A program made the translations under genes and the position numbers. This document shows, piece after piece, positions 24,973-33,981 of a stretch of 64,000 bases of DNA (position 1 is the first letter of the stretch; the number at the start of each line of letters is the position of its first letter). The DNA is from JBEKTW01 sp049515655 (lineage in GTDB: Bacteria; Bacteroidota; Ignavibacteria; UBA10030; SZUA-254): NCBI GenBank assembly GCA_049515655.1, contig JBEKTW010000006.1:98289-162288 (forward strand), read 5' to 3'. The notes beneath the pieces are model-generated. The model worked only from the letters and a program-made list of their open reading frames with translations. It was not told where the DNA came from and did not search any database.

Positions 24973-26457
24973 ATGAAACATCTAATTATTCTACTCGCGG
25001 GTAGTGTTCTGTTTGCTGTCTTCATAAGTGTCGGTGAAGCGATCTGCCAGACCTCTGAGGGCACTCAGGCGAAATTTGTGATCGTGAATCTGGCGGAAAA
25101 TGGACGGGTCATCATTAATGCCGGTTCAGGAGATGGAGCTTCAGTCGGCATGAACGTGACATTTTTTGAAAAGGTTTCCGCTTACACGAAAGACGGGAAA
25201 GCGGTCGATGACCTGTATCCGCTCGGATCCTCGACAATACAGCGGGTCGGCAGCTATAGCTCAATAGTCATCGTCGATTCAGCGATGTTCCATCTTCTCC
25301 GCCGCGGGTTCCCCGTCCTGTTGGCCGGCGAATCCGAGAAAAGGATGAGTGAACAGCATCCGGAGGTAAGCACATCTCCGGCAAAGCAGGTTCCGCAAAT
25401 TGCAGAGTCATCTCCGGAGAGAAAACCCAACGATACCACGTTAACGGCGCCCCGCGCCCAGACGAGTCAGATACCCGCGGGTGCTGCCCAACAGGCGGCA
25501 AAGCCATTTGATCCATGGGCACATGGATTTGTACACACGCCGCCGGCGGGCGTGACGATTTATCAGAGTCTCCCTATTACGCTCTATGCTCCACCGCCGA
25601 TGCATACTCCGAAACTGTACTACCGTGTGCGCGGGAAGATCGAATATAAGGAAGTTGTTCTCACACCAAAGCAGAACGACTTTTATTTCTATGAGATTCC
25701 CAGAGAAGAGGTGGCAGAACCCGGGATTGAATACTATCTCACCGTAACCATACCCTCGGGCGATGAGGTCCTGGCCCTGGGTAACCCGGAGGCACCCACG
25801 AGTATACAGATAAGTGGATTTCTTATTAATCCAGAGCTCGAGCTCGCGCGCCATCGAGGCAATCGGCATATGATCCGCGTGTTGACCGAAGAGGTGGTTT
25901 TCGCCGATAATGATTCCTATCAACACTACGAGGCTGATTACATGTATCGGATATTCACAACGCTCTATAGTATCCGCATGGGTATGGGATCGTTTGTGGG
26001 GAAGGGACCCATACCGGGGACGCGATCGATACAGACAATTAATTACTATTACGGGTACACGGAAGCTGAGCTGGCATTGTCGGGCACTCACGTGTCTCTG
26101 ATCGGCCGATTCCTCACCGGTATCAACAACAATGGGATTGGAAGCGGATTTGAGGGCAAGGTCCGGTTTGGCGATGAACTCGGAGTGAATCTCGTGGCTG
26201 CTGTGTGGAACGCATCTCAACTTGGAACATCGACTTCCGTCCAGCTGAATGTGCCCCTGTCTCCCCGCTTTGGTTTTTCCGGAAACATCGCGGTGGAAAA
26301 CCTTCCACTGCAGGGAGATAATGGTTTCCGTATGGCAGTTGATGCGCGATATGAAGTTCTTCCCGACCTTGATGTGACGGGTCGTCTGGGCATGAGCGCA
26401 CGTACCACCAAGTTCATTGGTTCGAACCTCGGACTTGGCATCACGCGCCATTTCTAG
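24973..26457 (+). CDS. Large envelope protein with probable C-terminal outer-membrane beta-barrel
   Basis: This protein of 494 residues has a signal peptide ending near EAICQ. Residues 30-120 look like a small beta domain (VIVNLAENGRVIINAGSGDGASVGM). A Pro/Ser/Thr-rich linker (about 125-180) leads to an Ig-like or carbohydrate-binding-like section (about 185-275). The last 200 residues alternate hydrophobic and polar positions and end in ...GITRHF, with the terminal aromatic residue typical of outer-membrane barrels. I do not recognise the family. Its promoter carries the Pho-box-like element (site D), so it could be a phosphate-limitation-induced outer-membrane protein, perhaps a channel or binding platform; this is inference. 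Confidence 0.75.
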   Translation: MKHLIILLAGSVLFAVFISVGEAICQTSEGTQAKFVIVNLAENGRVIINAGSGDGASVGMNVTFFEKVSAYTKDGKAVDDLYPLGSSTIQRVGSYSSIVIVDSAMFHLLRRGFPVLLAGESEKRMSEQHPEVSTSPAKQVPQIAESSPERKPNDTTLTAPRAQTSQIPAGAAQQAAKPFDPWAHGFVHTPPAGVTIYQSLPITLYAPPPMHTPKLYYRVRGKIEYKEVVLTPKQNDFYFYEIPREEVAEPGIEYYLTVTIPSGDEVLALGNPEAPTSIQISGFLINPELELARHRGNRHMIRVLTEEVVFADNDSYQHYEADYMYRIFTTLYSIRMGMGSFVGKGPIPGTRSIQTINYYYGYTEAELALSGTHVSLIGRFLTGINNNGIGSGFEGKVRFGDELGVNLVAAVWNASQLGTSTSVQLNVPLSPRFGFSGNIAVENLPLQGDNGFRMAVDARYEVLPDLDVTGRLGMSARTTKFIGSNLGLGITRHF

Positions 26458-26508
26458 TATCGCATATCGGGAATACGTTGAACAAGTGAAGTTTATATTC
26501 TCTTTAAA

Positions 26509-26655
26509 ATCCGAAGTGCAAAGCACGAAATTCGAAACAAATTCAAATGCTCCAAATCCGAAATCACCAAATGGTAAAATGCCCGTGTTTGGATTTTTGA
26601 ACATTCGAACTTCAGATTTGTTTGGGATTTCGATATTCGGATTTCGAATTTATTG
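26509..26655. repeat. AT-rich imperfect inverted-repeat element built from AAATCC/GATTTC words
   Basis: The left half (from CACGAAATTCGAAACAAATTC) and the right half (ATTTGTTTGGGATTTCG and following) are imperfect complements around a GC-richer middle. The same word family recurs at 44957-45172, 55471-55504 and 56683-56745, so this is a dispersed miniature repeat. It carries no gene. Confidence 0.6.
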
Positions 26656-26709
26656 TGATTTGGTCGCTCGCAGATTTATCCAAGTTATTTGTTGAGTTGT
26701 CTGCAAAAG

Positions 26710-26771
26710 GGAGACGGCCGGCACCAGCAGGCCGTCTCCAGCTTGGTGAATACGGCGGCGCCTTCACCAAG
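26710..26771. repeat. Two adjacent perfect hairpins
   Basis: GGAGACGGCC (26710-26719) pairs with GGCCGTCTCC (26730-26739). Three bases on, CTTGGTGAA (26742-26750) pairs with TTCACCAAG (26763-26771). Back-to-back hairpins of this kind resemble REP/BIME structures. They lie in the same repeat-rich gap of about 530 bp (26458-26990). Confidence 0.6.
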
Positions 26772-26884
26772 ACCAGAAAGCTCGTGTTGCTCACACCACA
26801 TTATTTCCGTATTTTCAAACTGGATCTAGTGTCCTGTCAGGGAAATATATTGACTAAGTCTTTCGGCTTTTTACCCTCACCCCT

Positions 26885-26937
26885 TTCCCCTCTCCCGGAC
26901 CTGTCCTGAGCGAAGTCGAAGGATCGGGAGAGGGGAA
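26885..26937. repeat. Inverted repeat with 13-bp arms
   Basis: TTCCCCTCTCCCG (26885-26897) is exactly complementary to 26925-26937. The loop contains CTGAGCGAAGTCGAAGG, a word I recognise from intergenic repeats in many uncultured bacteria. It ends about 50 nt before the Omp85 gene and contributes the purine-rich stretch that could look like a ribosome-binding site. No T-tract follows. Confidence 0.6.
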
Positions 26938-26990
26938 TTGAAGAGGAGAGGGTAGTGAGTGACGTAAACATCCAACAACTTATTCAAACA

Positions 26991-28085
26991 ATGCGACGGA
27001 AGATAATTTTCCTCACAGCGTTCATGCTCATTCTCCCGCGGACCAGTGCCGGTCAGGACGAGAAGAGGGTGCAATCCGACACCAGTTCTGAACTGGAATT
27101 TCTACCCATTCTTTCGTACGATACCGACGCCGGTGTCGGTTACGGTATCAAGTCGTTCTTCCTTAACTATCTCCACAACAATGAGTCGTTCGACGTTGTC
27201 CTGTTCAATAGTACCAAAGGAGAGCGTTGGTATCGCGTGGTCTATTCTCTTCCCGATTTTGAGCGGCGGCAGGGCACAGTGTACCCGCTCGCGCTTGACC
27301 TTACCGTCGATTATGACCAATGGATCGGTTACAATTTCTTCGGAGTGGGAAACACATCCTCATATTGTGATAAAGAAGCGTACACGAGGGAACCACTCGA
27401 GATGTCCGCCCAGTTGAGCAGAGGGTTTTCCGGGCAGTGGGTAGGTCAAGTCGCTGTAAGATACAGGACTGTGAGGAACTTCGATTTTCAGGATGACAGT
27501 CGACTTGCCCGCCTTGCCCCTCCGCTCAATGCGGGTCGGGCAACGTTTGTTTCATTGCAGGGGACCGTACGATACGATACACGCAACAGTTTTATAAATC
27601 CCTCATCGGGAATTGTTGTACAGGGCGAATTCGAGCACTCACCGGCATGGAGTCTCGGTAATGTGAATTTCACCCGCTACGCATTCTGGACCCAGGCGTA
27701 CGTACCGGTGCTTGTTCCCAACACTGTTCTCGCAGTGCGTGGAGGACTTCAAGACGTGAGTGGAGAAAATCTCCCGATACAGGTGATGCTGCCGATCGGC
27801 GGAGGCTCCACGTTGAGAGGCTATCCGCAGGACCGGTTTCTGGGTACGGTATCTGCGGTGATGAATGTTGAATTGCGGTTTCCGATAATCTGGCGGTTCG
27901 GGGGAATCGCCGGATATGACGTTGGAAGAGTCTTCGGCGACCTCGGCCAAATCGGTTTTGCGACATGGAGGTCAAATCCATTGGCCGGCCTTCGATTTTA
28001 TTTCGACACGTTTGTCGTCCGGCTCGACGTCGGATTTGGTCCGGAGACGACCGGACTGTATCTTAACTTTGGACAACTATTTTAG
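26991..28085 (+). CDS. Omp85-superfamily (BamA/TamA-like) outer-membrane barrel protein
   Basis: This protein of about 364 residues has a signal peptide (RRKIIFLTAFMLILPRTSAGQ) and then mostly amphipathic beta strands. The signature GGGSTLRGYPQDRFLGTVSAVMNVELRFPI corresponds to the conserved barrel strand and lid-loop RGY motif of the bacterial surface antigen (D15/Omp85) family. It ends GLYLNFGQLF with a terminal aromatic. No POTRA domains are present in this length, so it is a barrel-only member and not the essential BamA. Such proteins may export lipids or proteins. The ATG at 26991 is preferred for its signal peptide; a GTG at 26955 is also possible. Confidence 0.82.
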   Translation: MRRKIIFLTAFMLILPRTSAGQDEKRVQSDTSSELEFLPILSYDTDAGVGYGIKSFFLNYLHNNESFDVVLFNSTKGERWYRVVYSLPDFERRQGTVYPLALDLTVDYDQWIGYNFFGVGNTSSYCDKEAYTREPLEMSAQLSRGFSGQWVGQVAVRYRTVRNFDFQDDSRLARLAPPLNAGRATFVSLQGTVRYDTRNSFINPSSGIVVQGEFEHSPAWSLGNVNFTRYAFWTQAYVPVLVPNTVLAVRGGLQDVSGENLPIQVMLPIGGGSTLRGYPQDRFLGTVSAVMNVELRFPIIWRFGGIAGYDVGRVFGDLGQIGFATWRSNPLAGLRFYFDTFVVRLDVGFGPETTGLYLNFGQLF

Positions 28086-28242
28086 GATTCATGACCGGGT
28101 CTGGAGGGATGCGCCGGGCTTCGGCGGAGGTAATTAGTTTGACTTGGCCTGAAACCGGAGTACGCCGTCAAATAATTCCTTCAGTCTGAGTTGCGTTCCC
28201 CTTGCGTTTTGCAACTATCTCTATTTAATGGTATATTTTATT

Positions 28243-28277
28243 AATCCCGCTTGTTGAGGCGGGATTCTTTTTATTTT
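28243..28277 (+). terminator. Rho-independent terminator upstream of lepA
   Basis: AATCCCGC (28243-28250) pairs perfectly with GCGGGATT (28259-28266) over an 8-nt loop, followed by a long T-rich run (CTTTTTATTTTTT). It should end transcripts coming from the Omp85 gene. It sits 12 nt before lepA, so any lepA promoter must lie within or upstream of it, with possible attenuation of the lepA transcript. Confidence 0.85.
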
Positions 28278-28288
28278 TTCATCCTTGA

Positions 28289-30085
28289 ATGGAATCAATC
28301 CGAAACTTCTGCATTATTGCCCACATCGACCACGGGAAGTCGACGATCGCCGACCGCCTGCTGGAGCGCACCGGTACCATCACCGAGCGCGAAATGAAGA
28401 CCAACCAGGTCCTCGACGATATGGAGCTCGAGCAGGAACGGGGCATCACCATCAAGCTCCATGCCATCCAAATGCAGTACAAAGTGCGGGACGGCAAGGC
28501 CTACACGCTCAACCTTATCGATACTCCCGGGCATGTGGATTTTTCGTATGAAGTTTCCAGATCGCTCGCCGCCTGTGAAGGAGCCATCCTCGTCGTGGAT
28601 GCATCGCAGGGAGTTGAAGCACAAACAATCAGCAACCTCTATCTCGCAATCGATGCGGGGCTTCAGATCATTCCTGTCATCAATAAGATCGACCTGCCGG
28701 CGGCAATGGTTGACGCCGTGAAGCACCAGATCATGGATTTGATCGGGTGCAGGGAAGAAGAAATCATTCTGGCGAGCGCGAAGATGAAGACGGGTATTGA
28801 CGAAATCCTTGAAGCTGTGGTTAGCAGGATTCCACCGCCCAAGGGCGATCCCAACGGTCCACTGAAAGCGCTGATCTTTGATTCCATCTTCGATGGTTAT
28901 CGGGGGTCCGTGGTCTATATCAGGGTGTTCGAGGGAACGTTGAACGAGAAAGAACAAATCAGGTTCTTCGCGACCAACAAGACGTTCGAAGCTGAGGAGG
29001 TCGGCATTCTCGAAATGCAGCGTGTTCGTACGGGAACCCTCTCCGCCGGCGACGTCGGCTATCTCATTGCCGGGGCCCGGGACGTGCACGACACGAAGGT
29101 AGGGGATACGGTCACGCATGAAGACCGGCCTGCGGATGGGTCGTTGCCCGGATACAAAGAAGTCAAGCCTATGGTGTTCGCCGGAGTGTATCCGGTGAAT
29201 GCAGACAACTTTGCCGAGCTCCGCGATTCGCTTGACAAGCTCCGGATGAATGACGCCTCGCTCTTGTTTCAGCCGGAAACGTCGGTTGCCCTGGGATTTG
29301 GATTTCGGGCGGGATTTCTTGGCTTGCTGCACATGGAGATCGTCCAGGAACGGCTCGAACGCGAGTACAAGCAGGAACTCATCACCACCGTCCCGAACGT
29401 CGAGTACCATGTCATCACGCGGACGGGAGAAACGGTCATCGTCGATAACCCGGCGATGATGCCTCCCATCGGCGAGATTGAGCTGGTCAAAGAACCGTTC
29501 ATCACAGCTCAGATTATTACGCCGACCGAATACATTGGCAACATCATGAAGATCTGCACGGAGCGACGGGGTGTGTACAAGAACACGTCGTACATTGACC
29601 CGACGCGAGCCGACCTGCGCTATGAACTTCCCCTGGCGGAAGTCATTTTTGACTTTTATGATAAATTGAAATCCACTTCGCGCGGGTACGCTTCACTTGA
29701 TTACGAATTTCTTGAATACCGTGATTCCGACCTCGTGAAGCTTGATATCCTGTTGAACGGCGAGCCGGTCGATGCGCTTTCGACGATTGTTCATCGCGAG
29801 AAGGCGTACGAGTGGGGAAAGAAACTGAGCGCCAAACTGCGAAAAATCATCCCACGACAACTCTTCGAGGTCGTGGTCCAGGCCGCGATCGGCAGCAAGG
29901 TCATCGCCCGAAACACGATCGCTCCTTTGAGAAAAAATGTTATAGCGAAATGCTACGGGGGCGACATCACGCGGAAACGAAAACTGCTCGAGAAACAACG
30001 GGAAGGCAAAAAACGTATGAAACAGGTGGGGCGCGTGGAAATTCCACAAGAGGCATTCCTGGCCGTCCTCTCGATGGAGGACTGA
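28289..30085 (+). CDS. lepA: Elongation factor 4 (LepA GTPase)
   Basis: This 598-residue protein matches the usual LepA length. GTPase motifs are AHIDHGKST (G1), RGITI (G2), DTPGHVDF (G3), NKID (G4) and the SAK loop. The C-terminal unique domain ends with the conserved run RKRKLLEKQREGKKRMKQVG and IPQEAFLAVL. LepA binds the ribosome and back-translocates or remodels stalled complexes under ionic or temperature stress. The start has no clear ribosome-binding site and is preceded closely by a terminator, so the leader is very short. The two signal peptidase genes that follow are close enough to be co-transcribed, as lepA-lepB is in many bacteria. Confidence 0.97.
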   Translation: MESIRNFCIIAHIDHGKSTIADRLLERTGTITEREMKTNQVLDDMELEQERGITIKLHAIQMQYKVRDGKAYTLNLIDTPGHVDFSYEVSRSLAACEGAILVVDASQGVEAQTISNLYLAIDAGLQIIPVINKIDLPAAMVDAVKHQIMDLIGCREEEIILASAKMKTGIDEILEAVVSRIPPPKGDPNGPLKALIFDSIFDGYRGSVVYIRVFEGTLNEKEQIRFFATNKTFEAEEVGILEMQRVRTGTLSAGDVGYLIAGARDVHDTKVGDTVTHEDRPADGSLPGYKEVKPMVFAGVYPVNADNFAELRDSLDKLRMNDASLLFQPETSVALGFGFRAGFLGLLHMEIVQERLEREYKQELITTVPNVEYHVITRTGETVIVDNPAMMPPIGEIELVKEPFITAQIITPTEYIGNIMKICTERRGVYKNTSYIDPTRADLRYELPLAEVIFDFYDKLKSTSRGYASLDYEFLEYRDSDLVKLDILLNGEPVDALSTIVHREKAYEWGKKLSAKLRKIIPRQLFEVVVQAAIGSKVIARNTIAPLRKNVIAKCYGGDITRKRKLLEKQREGKKRMKQVGRVEIPQEAFLAVLSMED

Positions 30086-30176
30086 GCGCCGGAGGTGGTC
30101 GCGGCGGAGGAATGAAATCTTCCGCGAAATTGTTTAATATTCACGTTGTCTATCGTCAAACTTCAAAAGGACTGGT

Positions 30177-31079
30177 ATGGCAAAAAAATCTGAGTTGGCA
30201 GGACGTCAAACTGCAAAGCTGGACAGAACATCCGCCGTGAAAGCCTGGTTCAAAGAGATGGGCATCATTGTCGGCATCTTCCTGGTGCTCAACAGTTTCG
30301 TCCTCGCGTCGTTTGAAGTGCCGACCGGCTCGATGGAAAACGAGATCATGACGGGAGATTTTCTCCTTGTTAACAAGTTTGTCTTTGGCGGAACGACCCC
30401 AAAGACAATTCCGCTGACAAACGTGCGGATTCCGTCCTTTAAGCTCCCTGCACTCTGGAAAGTCGAGCGCGGAGACGTCATTGTCTTTGTGTGGCCCGGG
30501 CCGCGGGATTCAGTTCAGCCTTCGGAATTTGCGTACTACCTCAAGCGCTGTTGGGCGGTCGCAGGCGAAACTCTGAATATTGTTAACAGGAAAGTGTATG
30601 TGAACGGTGTGGCGCTTCCCTTTCCCCGCAACATTAAATTCAATTCCCCGGAAGTGAAACCTGCGGGCTGGGCCGACGCGAGGATCTTCCCCAAAGGGGC
30701 TCCTTTCAATGAGGACAACTATGGGCCGATCGTCATTCCAAAGAAGGGCGATGCTCTCTCATTGAACAAGGATGATTTCGACCGCTGGGAAACCTTCATA
30801 CGTCGTGAGGGACATTCTGCAGAGCTGGTTCGTGGCAAAGTCTATGTCGACGGCAAAGAGTGCTCAACCTACACGGTCGAGCGAGATTATGTTTTCGGCA
30901 TGGGTGATAATCGCGACAACAGTCTGGACAGCCGCTTCTGGGGTTTCATCCCTGTCGACGCCGTGGTCGGGACGCCGATGATTGTGTACTGGTCATGGGA
31001 TCCGGATGTCCAGATCTTCGACCTTGCAAACAAGATTCCATCGATCCGTTGGAATCGATTCGGGACGCTCGTGAAGTGA
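30177..31079 (+). CDS. lepB: Signal peptidase I
   Basis: This 300-residue protein has one N-terminal membrane helix (GIIVGIFLVLNSFVLASF). The catalytic Ser is S52 in VPTGSMENEI, the general base Lys is about K123 in YYLKRCWAVAGE, and the box E motif is MGDNRDNSLDSRFWGF. It cleaves signal peptides of exported proteins at the outer face of the inner membrane. The lepA-lepB neighbourhood is conserved in many bacteria. A second, divergent signal peptidase follows 40 nt later. A long insert between the Ser and Lys boxes (about residues 75-110) is common in the Bacteroidota. Confidence 0.95.
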   Translation: MAKKSELAGRQTAKLDRTSAVKAWFKEMGIIVGIFLVLNSFVLASFEVPTGSMENEIMTGDFLLVNKFVFGGTTPKTIPLTNVRIPSFKLPALWKVERGDVIVFVWPGPRDSVQPSEFAYYLKRCWAVAGETLNIVNRKVYVNGVALPFPRNIKFNSPEVKPAGWADARIFPKGAPFNEDNYGPIVIPKKGDALSLNKDDFDRWETFIRREGHSAELVRGKVYVDGKECSTYTVERDYVFGMGDNRDNSLDSRFWGFIPVDAVVGTPMIVYWSWDPDVQIFDLANKIPSIRWNRFGTLVK

Positions 31080-31119
31080 AGTACTCAGCGCTGAGTCGGT
31101 CTCGAGTGCAGGACGTGTA

Positions 31120-31974
31120 ATGGCGCGGCGACGTTTGAAAACATGGCGTGCCGTGATAGAGGTGATTCTCGCGACGATTGCCGCCGCCATCGTGTTGAAG
31201 ATGTTTGTTGTCGATGCCGTCCGTGTTCAAACATCCTCGATGGCGGAAACGATCCTGCCGGGAGACCTCATCCTCGTCAACAAACTGAGCTACGGAATGG
31301 CGGCAAAGCATCTTCCGTTTTCTCAATCGGGTTTTTCGTTCCCGTTGCTTCCGCGGCTCAAGAACGTTATGAGGGGAGACGTTATCGTATTTCAGCTTCC
31401 CGGCGATCGCGATTCGACGCCATCGCGGGAATCTGTCCCCTACGTGAAACGCTGTGTCGCGGTCGGCGGAGATGTCATTATCATCCGCCACGGTAAACTG
31501 TGGGTCAATGGAGAAGAGATGACTCCGTGCCCGGAACATGGGGCGCCCCGGTTTCCGGAGAATTTTGTCGATGGGCGATTATTCCCGCAAGGGGAAAGGT
31601 TCAATCTCGATAATTACGGACCGATCCGGGTTCCGAAACGAGGGGATATCGTCACAGTTTCAAGAGAGAATTACCATGTGTGGGAAAAATTGATTTGCCG
31701 TGAAGGGCACACGGTCGCTCTGGATGCCGGTAATCAAACTTTGTTAGATGGACGGCCGACGTCATCCTACACCGTGGAGAACAACTATCTTTTCGCCCTC
31801 GGCGACAATTTCTACAATAGTTATGACAGCCGGTTCTGGGGTTTCTTGCCCGAAGAGAACGTCATTGGCGAAGCATCGCTGGTGTATTGGTCGTTGATTC
31901 CCTCCGGTGATGAAGGGCGGGCTTCTGGCGGGGCATTAGTTCGTTGGAATCGCGTAGGGAAATTCATTCGATGA
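31120..31974 (+). CDS. Signal peptidase I, second divergent copy
   Basis: This 284-residue protein keeps the catalytic Ser (S40 in QTSSMAETI) and Lys (about K110 in YVKRCVAVGGD). The box E motif, however, reads LGDNFYNSYDSRFWGF: the usual Arg after GDN is Phe. Residues around the fold match the first copy throughout, so it is a tandem paralogue. The altered box may change substrate choice, for example for type IX or lipid-modified cargo; this is inference. Its stop overlaps the start of the methyltransferase gene (ATGA), so the two are translationally coupled. Confidence 0.9.
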   Translation: MARRRLKTWRAVIEVILATIAAAIVLKMFVVDAVRVQTSSMAETILPGDLILVNKLSYGMAAKHLPFSQSGFSFPLLPRLKNVMRGDVIVFQLPGDRDSTPSRESVPYVKRCVAVGGDVIIIRHGKLWVNGEEMTPCPEHGAPRFPENFVDGRLFPQGERFNLDNYGPIRVPKRGDIVTVSRENYHVWEKLICREGHTVALDAGNQTLLDGRPTSSYTVENNYLFALGDNFYNSYDSRFWGFLPEENVIGEASLVYWSLIPSGDEGRASGGALVRWNRVGKFIR

Positions 31975-32744
31975 AAGTCTCAACAAAGAATAACTGGGAA
32001 CAATTCTGGGAAAGTAAGGACACCGTCCATGAAGTGTATTCGAATTCGGACCGTGTGCTTCGAAATCTGCGACGGGTCGTGGACCTCTCCGGCAAAAAGG
32101 TGCTCGAGATCGGAGCCGGCACCGGCCGTGACAGTCTGAATCTCGCCGGGTGCAACGCGAAAGTGTATCAGATCGACTACGCTATGAGCGCGCTAAAGAT
32201 CATGAAAGAAGTTGCAACGGACAGCGGTCTACCGATCTATCTCATCGGCGGCGACGCGTTCGAATTGCCTTTCGCGGAGGGAACGTTCGACATCGTTTTT
32301 CACCAGGGGTTGCTGGAACATTTTCGCGAACCGCAGGCCACGAATCTTCTCAAAGAAAATGTTCGCGTTCTGAAACCCGGAGGCCTGCTCCTCGTTGATG
32401 TTCCCCAGCGGTATCACATCTACACGGTGATCAAACACATCCTCATTGCATTGAACGCGTGGTTCGCCGGCTGGGAACGGGAATTCAGTGTGAACGAACT
32501 GGAGTCGAAATTGAAGAAACTGGGACTGTCGCTGGTGCGCAGCTACGGCGAATGGATGTACCCCAGTCTGGCGTACCGCATGTCGCGTGAGGTTCTCCGG
32601 AAGGTCGGTCTGAAACTGCCCCTGTACCCCAGACTCTTTTCTCCGGCGACGAAGCTTCGTGCCCGCCTGCGCGAATCATTACTCGAGATGAGAATAGCTT
32701 TGCATACGGCACTTTCCATAGGCGTGATCGCGCGGAAGCCCTGA
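31971..32744 (+). CDS. Class I SAM-dependent methyltransferase
   Basis: This 257-residue protein has the SAM-binding motif VLEIGAGTGRDSLNLA, an acidic residue at the end of strand 2 (YQIDYAMSAL) and the motif IV/VI region VFHQGLLEHFREPQATNLLKENVRVLKPGGLLLVDVPQ. The C-terminal part contains hydrophobic patches that could contact a membrane or polyprenyl substrate. It overlaps the upstream signal peptidase and the downstream hemW-like gene by 4 and 1 nt. The substrate is unknown; it may be a small molecule, lipid or sugar. Confidence 0.85.
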   Translation: MKVSTKNNWEQFWESKDTVHEVYSNSDRVLRNLRRVVDLSGKKVLEIGAGTGRDSLNLAGCNAKVYQIDYAMSALKIMKEVATDSGLPIYLIGGDAFELPFAEGTFDIVFHQGLLEHFREPQATNLLKENVRVLKPGGLLLVDVPQRYHIYTVIKHILIALNAWFAGWEREFSVNELESKLKKLGLSLVRSYGEWMYPSLAYRMSREVLRKVGLKLPLYPRLFSPATKLRARLRESLLEMRIALHTALSIGVIARKP

Positions 32745-33883
32745 TGGCCGGCGTGTACCTCCATATTCCGTTCTGTGAACGAAAATGTATCTATTGTGAT
32801 TTCTATTCGATCGAGAACCGGAATTCGATGGATGAATTTGTGCGTGCGCTGCATCGCGAGGTCGCGATGAATCGCGAATATGGGAATCACGAATCAGTCG
32901 ATACGATTTTTTTCGGCGGCGGCACACCGTCGCTTCTCTCACCGGCTGCCATCTCCGGAATTCTCGAAGTCCTTCACCGGACATTTCGCGTGGAGCCCGA
33001 TGCTGAGATTACACTAGAAGCGAACCCGGGAACCGTCGACAGGGAGAAACTCCTTGCCTACCGGAGCGCCGGTATCAATCGTTTGAGTTTTGGCGTCCAA
33101 TCCTTCCATCAGGACGAGCTGGAGTTCCTTGGCAGAATTCACTCGGCGGTCGACGCCGAGCAATGCATCCGGTGGGCGCAGGACATCGGCTTCGAAAACA
33201 TCAGTGTCGATCTGGTCTATGCGCTCCCCCGGCAAACGCTGCGACGATGGGAGGATAATCTGCGGCGGACCGTCGGGCTGGAGGTGCCGCATATCTCCGC
33301 CTATAGTCTCATCATTGAGGAGCGAACACCGCTGGCAAGAATGGTTAGTGCAAAACTGGTCTCGCCGCTGCCGACCGAAAATGAAGCGGAGATGTACGAG
33401 TTGACAATGGAGTACCTGGCTCGGCATGGGTTTGAGCATTACGAGGTTTCAAATTACTCCAGACCCGGCCATTGTTCGCGCCACAACAGCAATTACTGGA
33501 ACCATTCGAACTATCTGGGCCTCGGCCCGTCGGCGCATTCTTTCTGGAAGAACAGGAGGTGGTGGAATGTCGCCAGCGTTTCGGGCTACATTGAGAAGAT
33601 TTCCGGGGGGATGCAGCCGCTGGCGGGAGAAGAAATCCTGCAGGCCGAACAGCTCTTGCACGAGACGGTCATGCTCGGGTTGAGAAGTGATGGAGTGAAC
33701 CTCCGATCGATGGGGGAACAATTCGGTCCGGACCTTCCGGGGAGGATGGCCGAAATCTCCAGGCAGTTGTTTGACCGCCGCCTGGCCGTGCGGGAGGGTG
33801 ACAATCTGCGTCTTACCGATAAAGGATTTCTTCTCTGCGATGAGATCAGTGAGGTACTCCTGTCCCACCTCTCAACGGCGTGA
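32744..33883 (+). CDS. hemW: HemW-like radical SAM protein
   Basis: This 379-residue protein starts GVYLHIPFCERKCIYCDFYS, with the CxxxCxxC cluster cysteines and the extra F-Y-S of the HemN/HemW group. The GGGTPS motif and the HemN C-terminal domain follow. HemW carries heme and inserts it into acceptor proteins rather than oxidising coproporphyrinogen; members lack the second active-site elements of HemN. It is the last gene of the lepA block. Naming it HemW rather than HemN rests on length and the lack of the longer N-terminal arm of HemN. Confidence 0.88.
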   Translation: MAGVYLHIPFCERKCIYCDFYSIENRNSMDEFVRALHREVAMNREYGNHESVDTIFFGGGTPSLLSPAAISGILEVLHRTFRVEPDAEITLEANPGTVDREKLLAYRSAGINRLSFGVQSFHQDELEFLGRIHSAVDAEQCIRWAQDIGFENISVDLVYALPRQTLRRWEDNLRRTVGLEVPHISAYSLIIEERTPLARMVSAKLVSPLPTENEAEMYELTMEYLARHGFEHYEVSNYSRPGHCSRHNSNYWNHSNYLGLGPSAHSFWKNRRWWNVASVSGYIEKISGGMQPLAGEEILQAEQLLHETVMLGLRSDGVNLRSMGEQFGPDLPGRMAEISRQLFDRRLAVREGDNLRLTDKGFLLCDEISEVLLSHLSTA

Positions 33884-33981
33884 TTCTTCTTGCGATTGTA
33901 TACCATTTCTTCTATATTGAGAAGCTTTCATTCAATTTTTCTGCAGCAAAGATTCAGTTTTGAGTAGAATTTGAGGATAAA

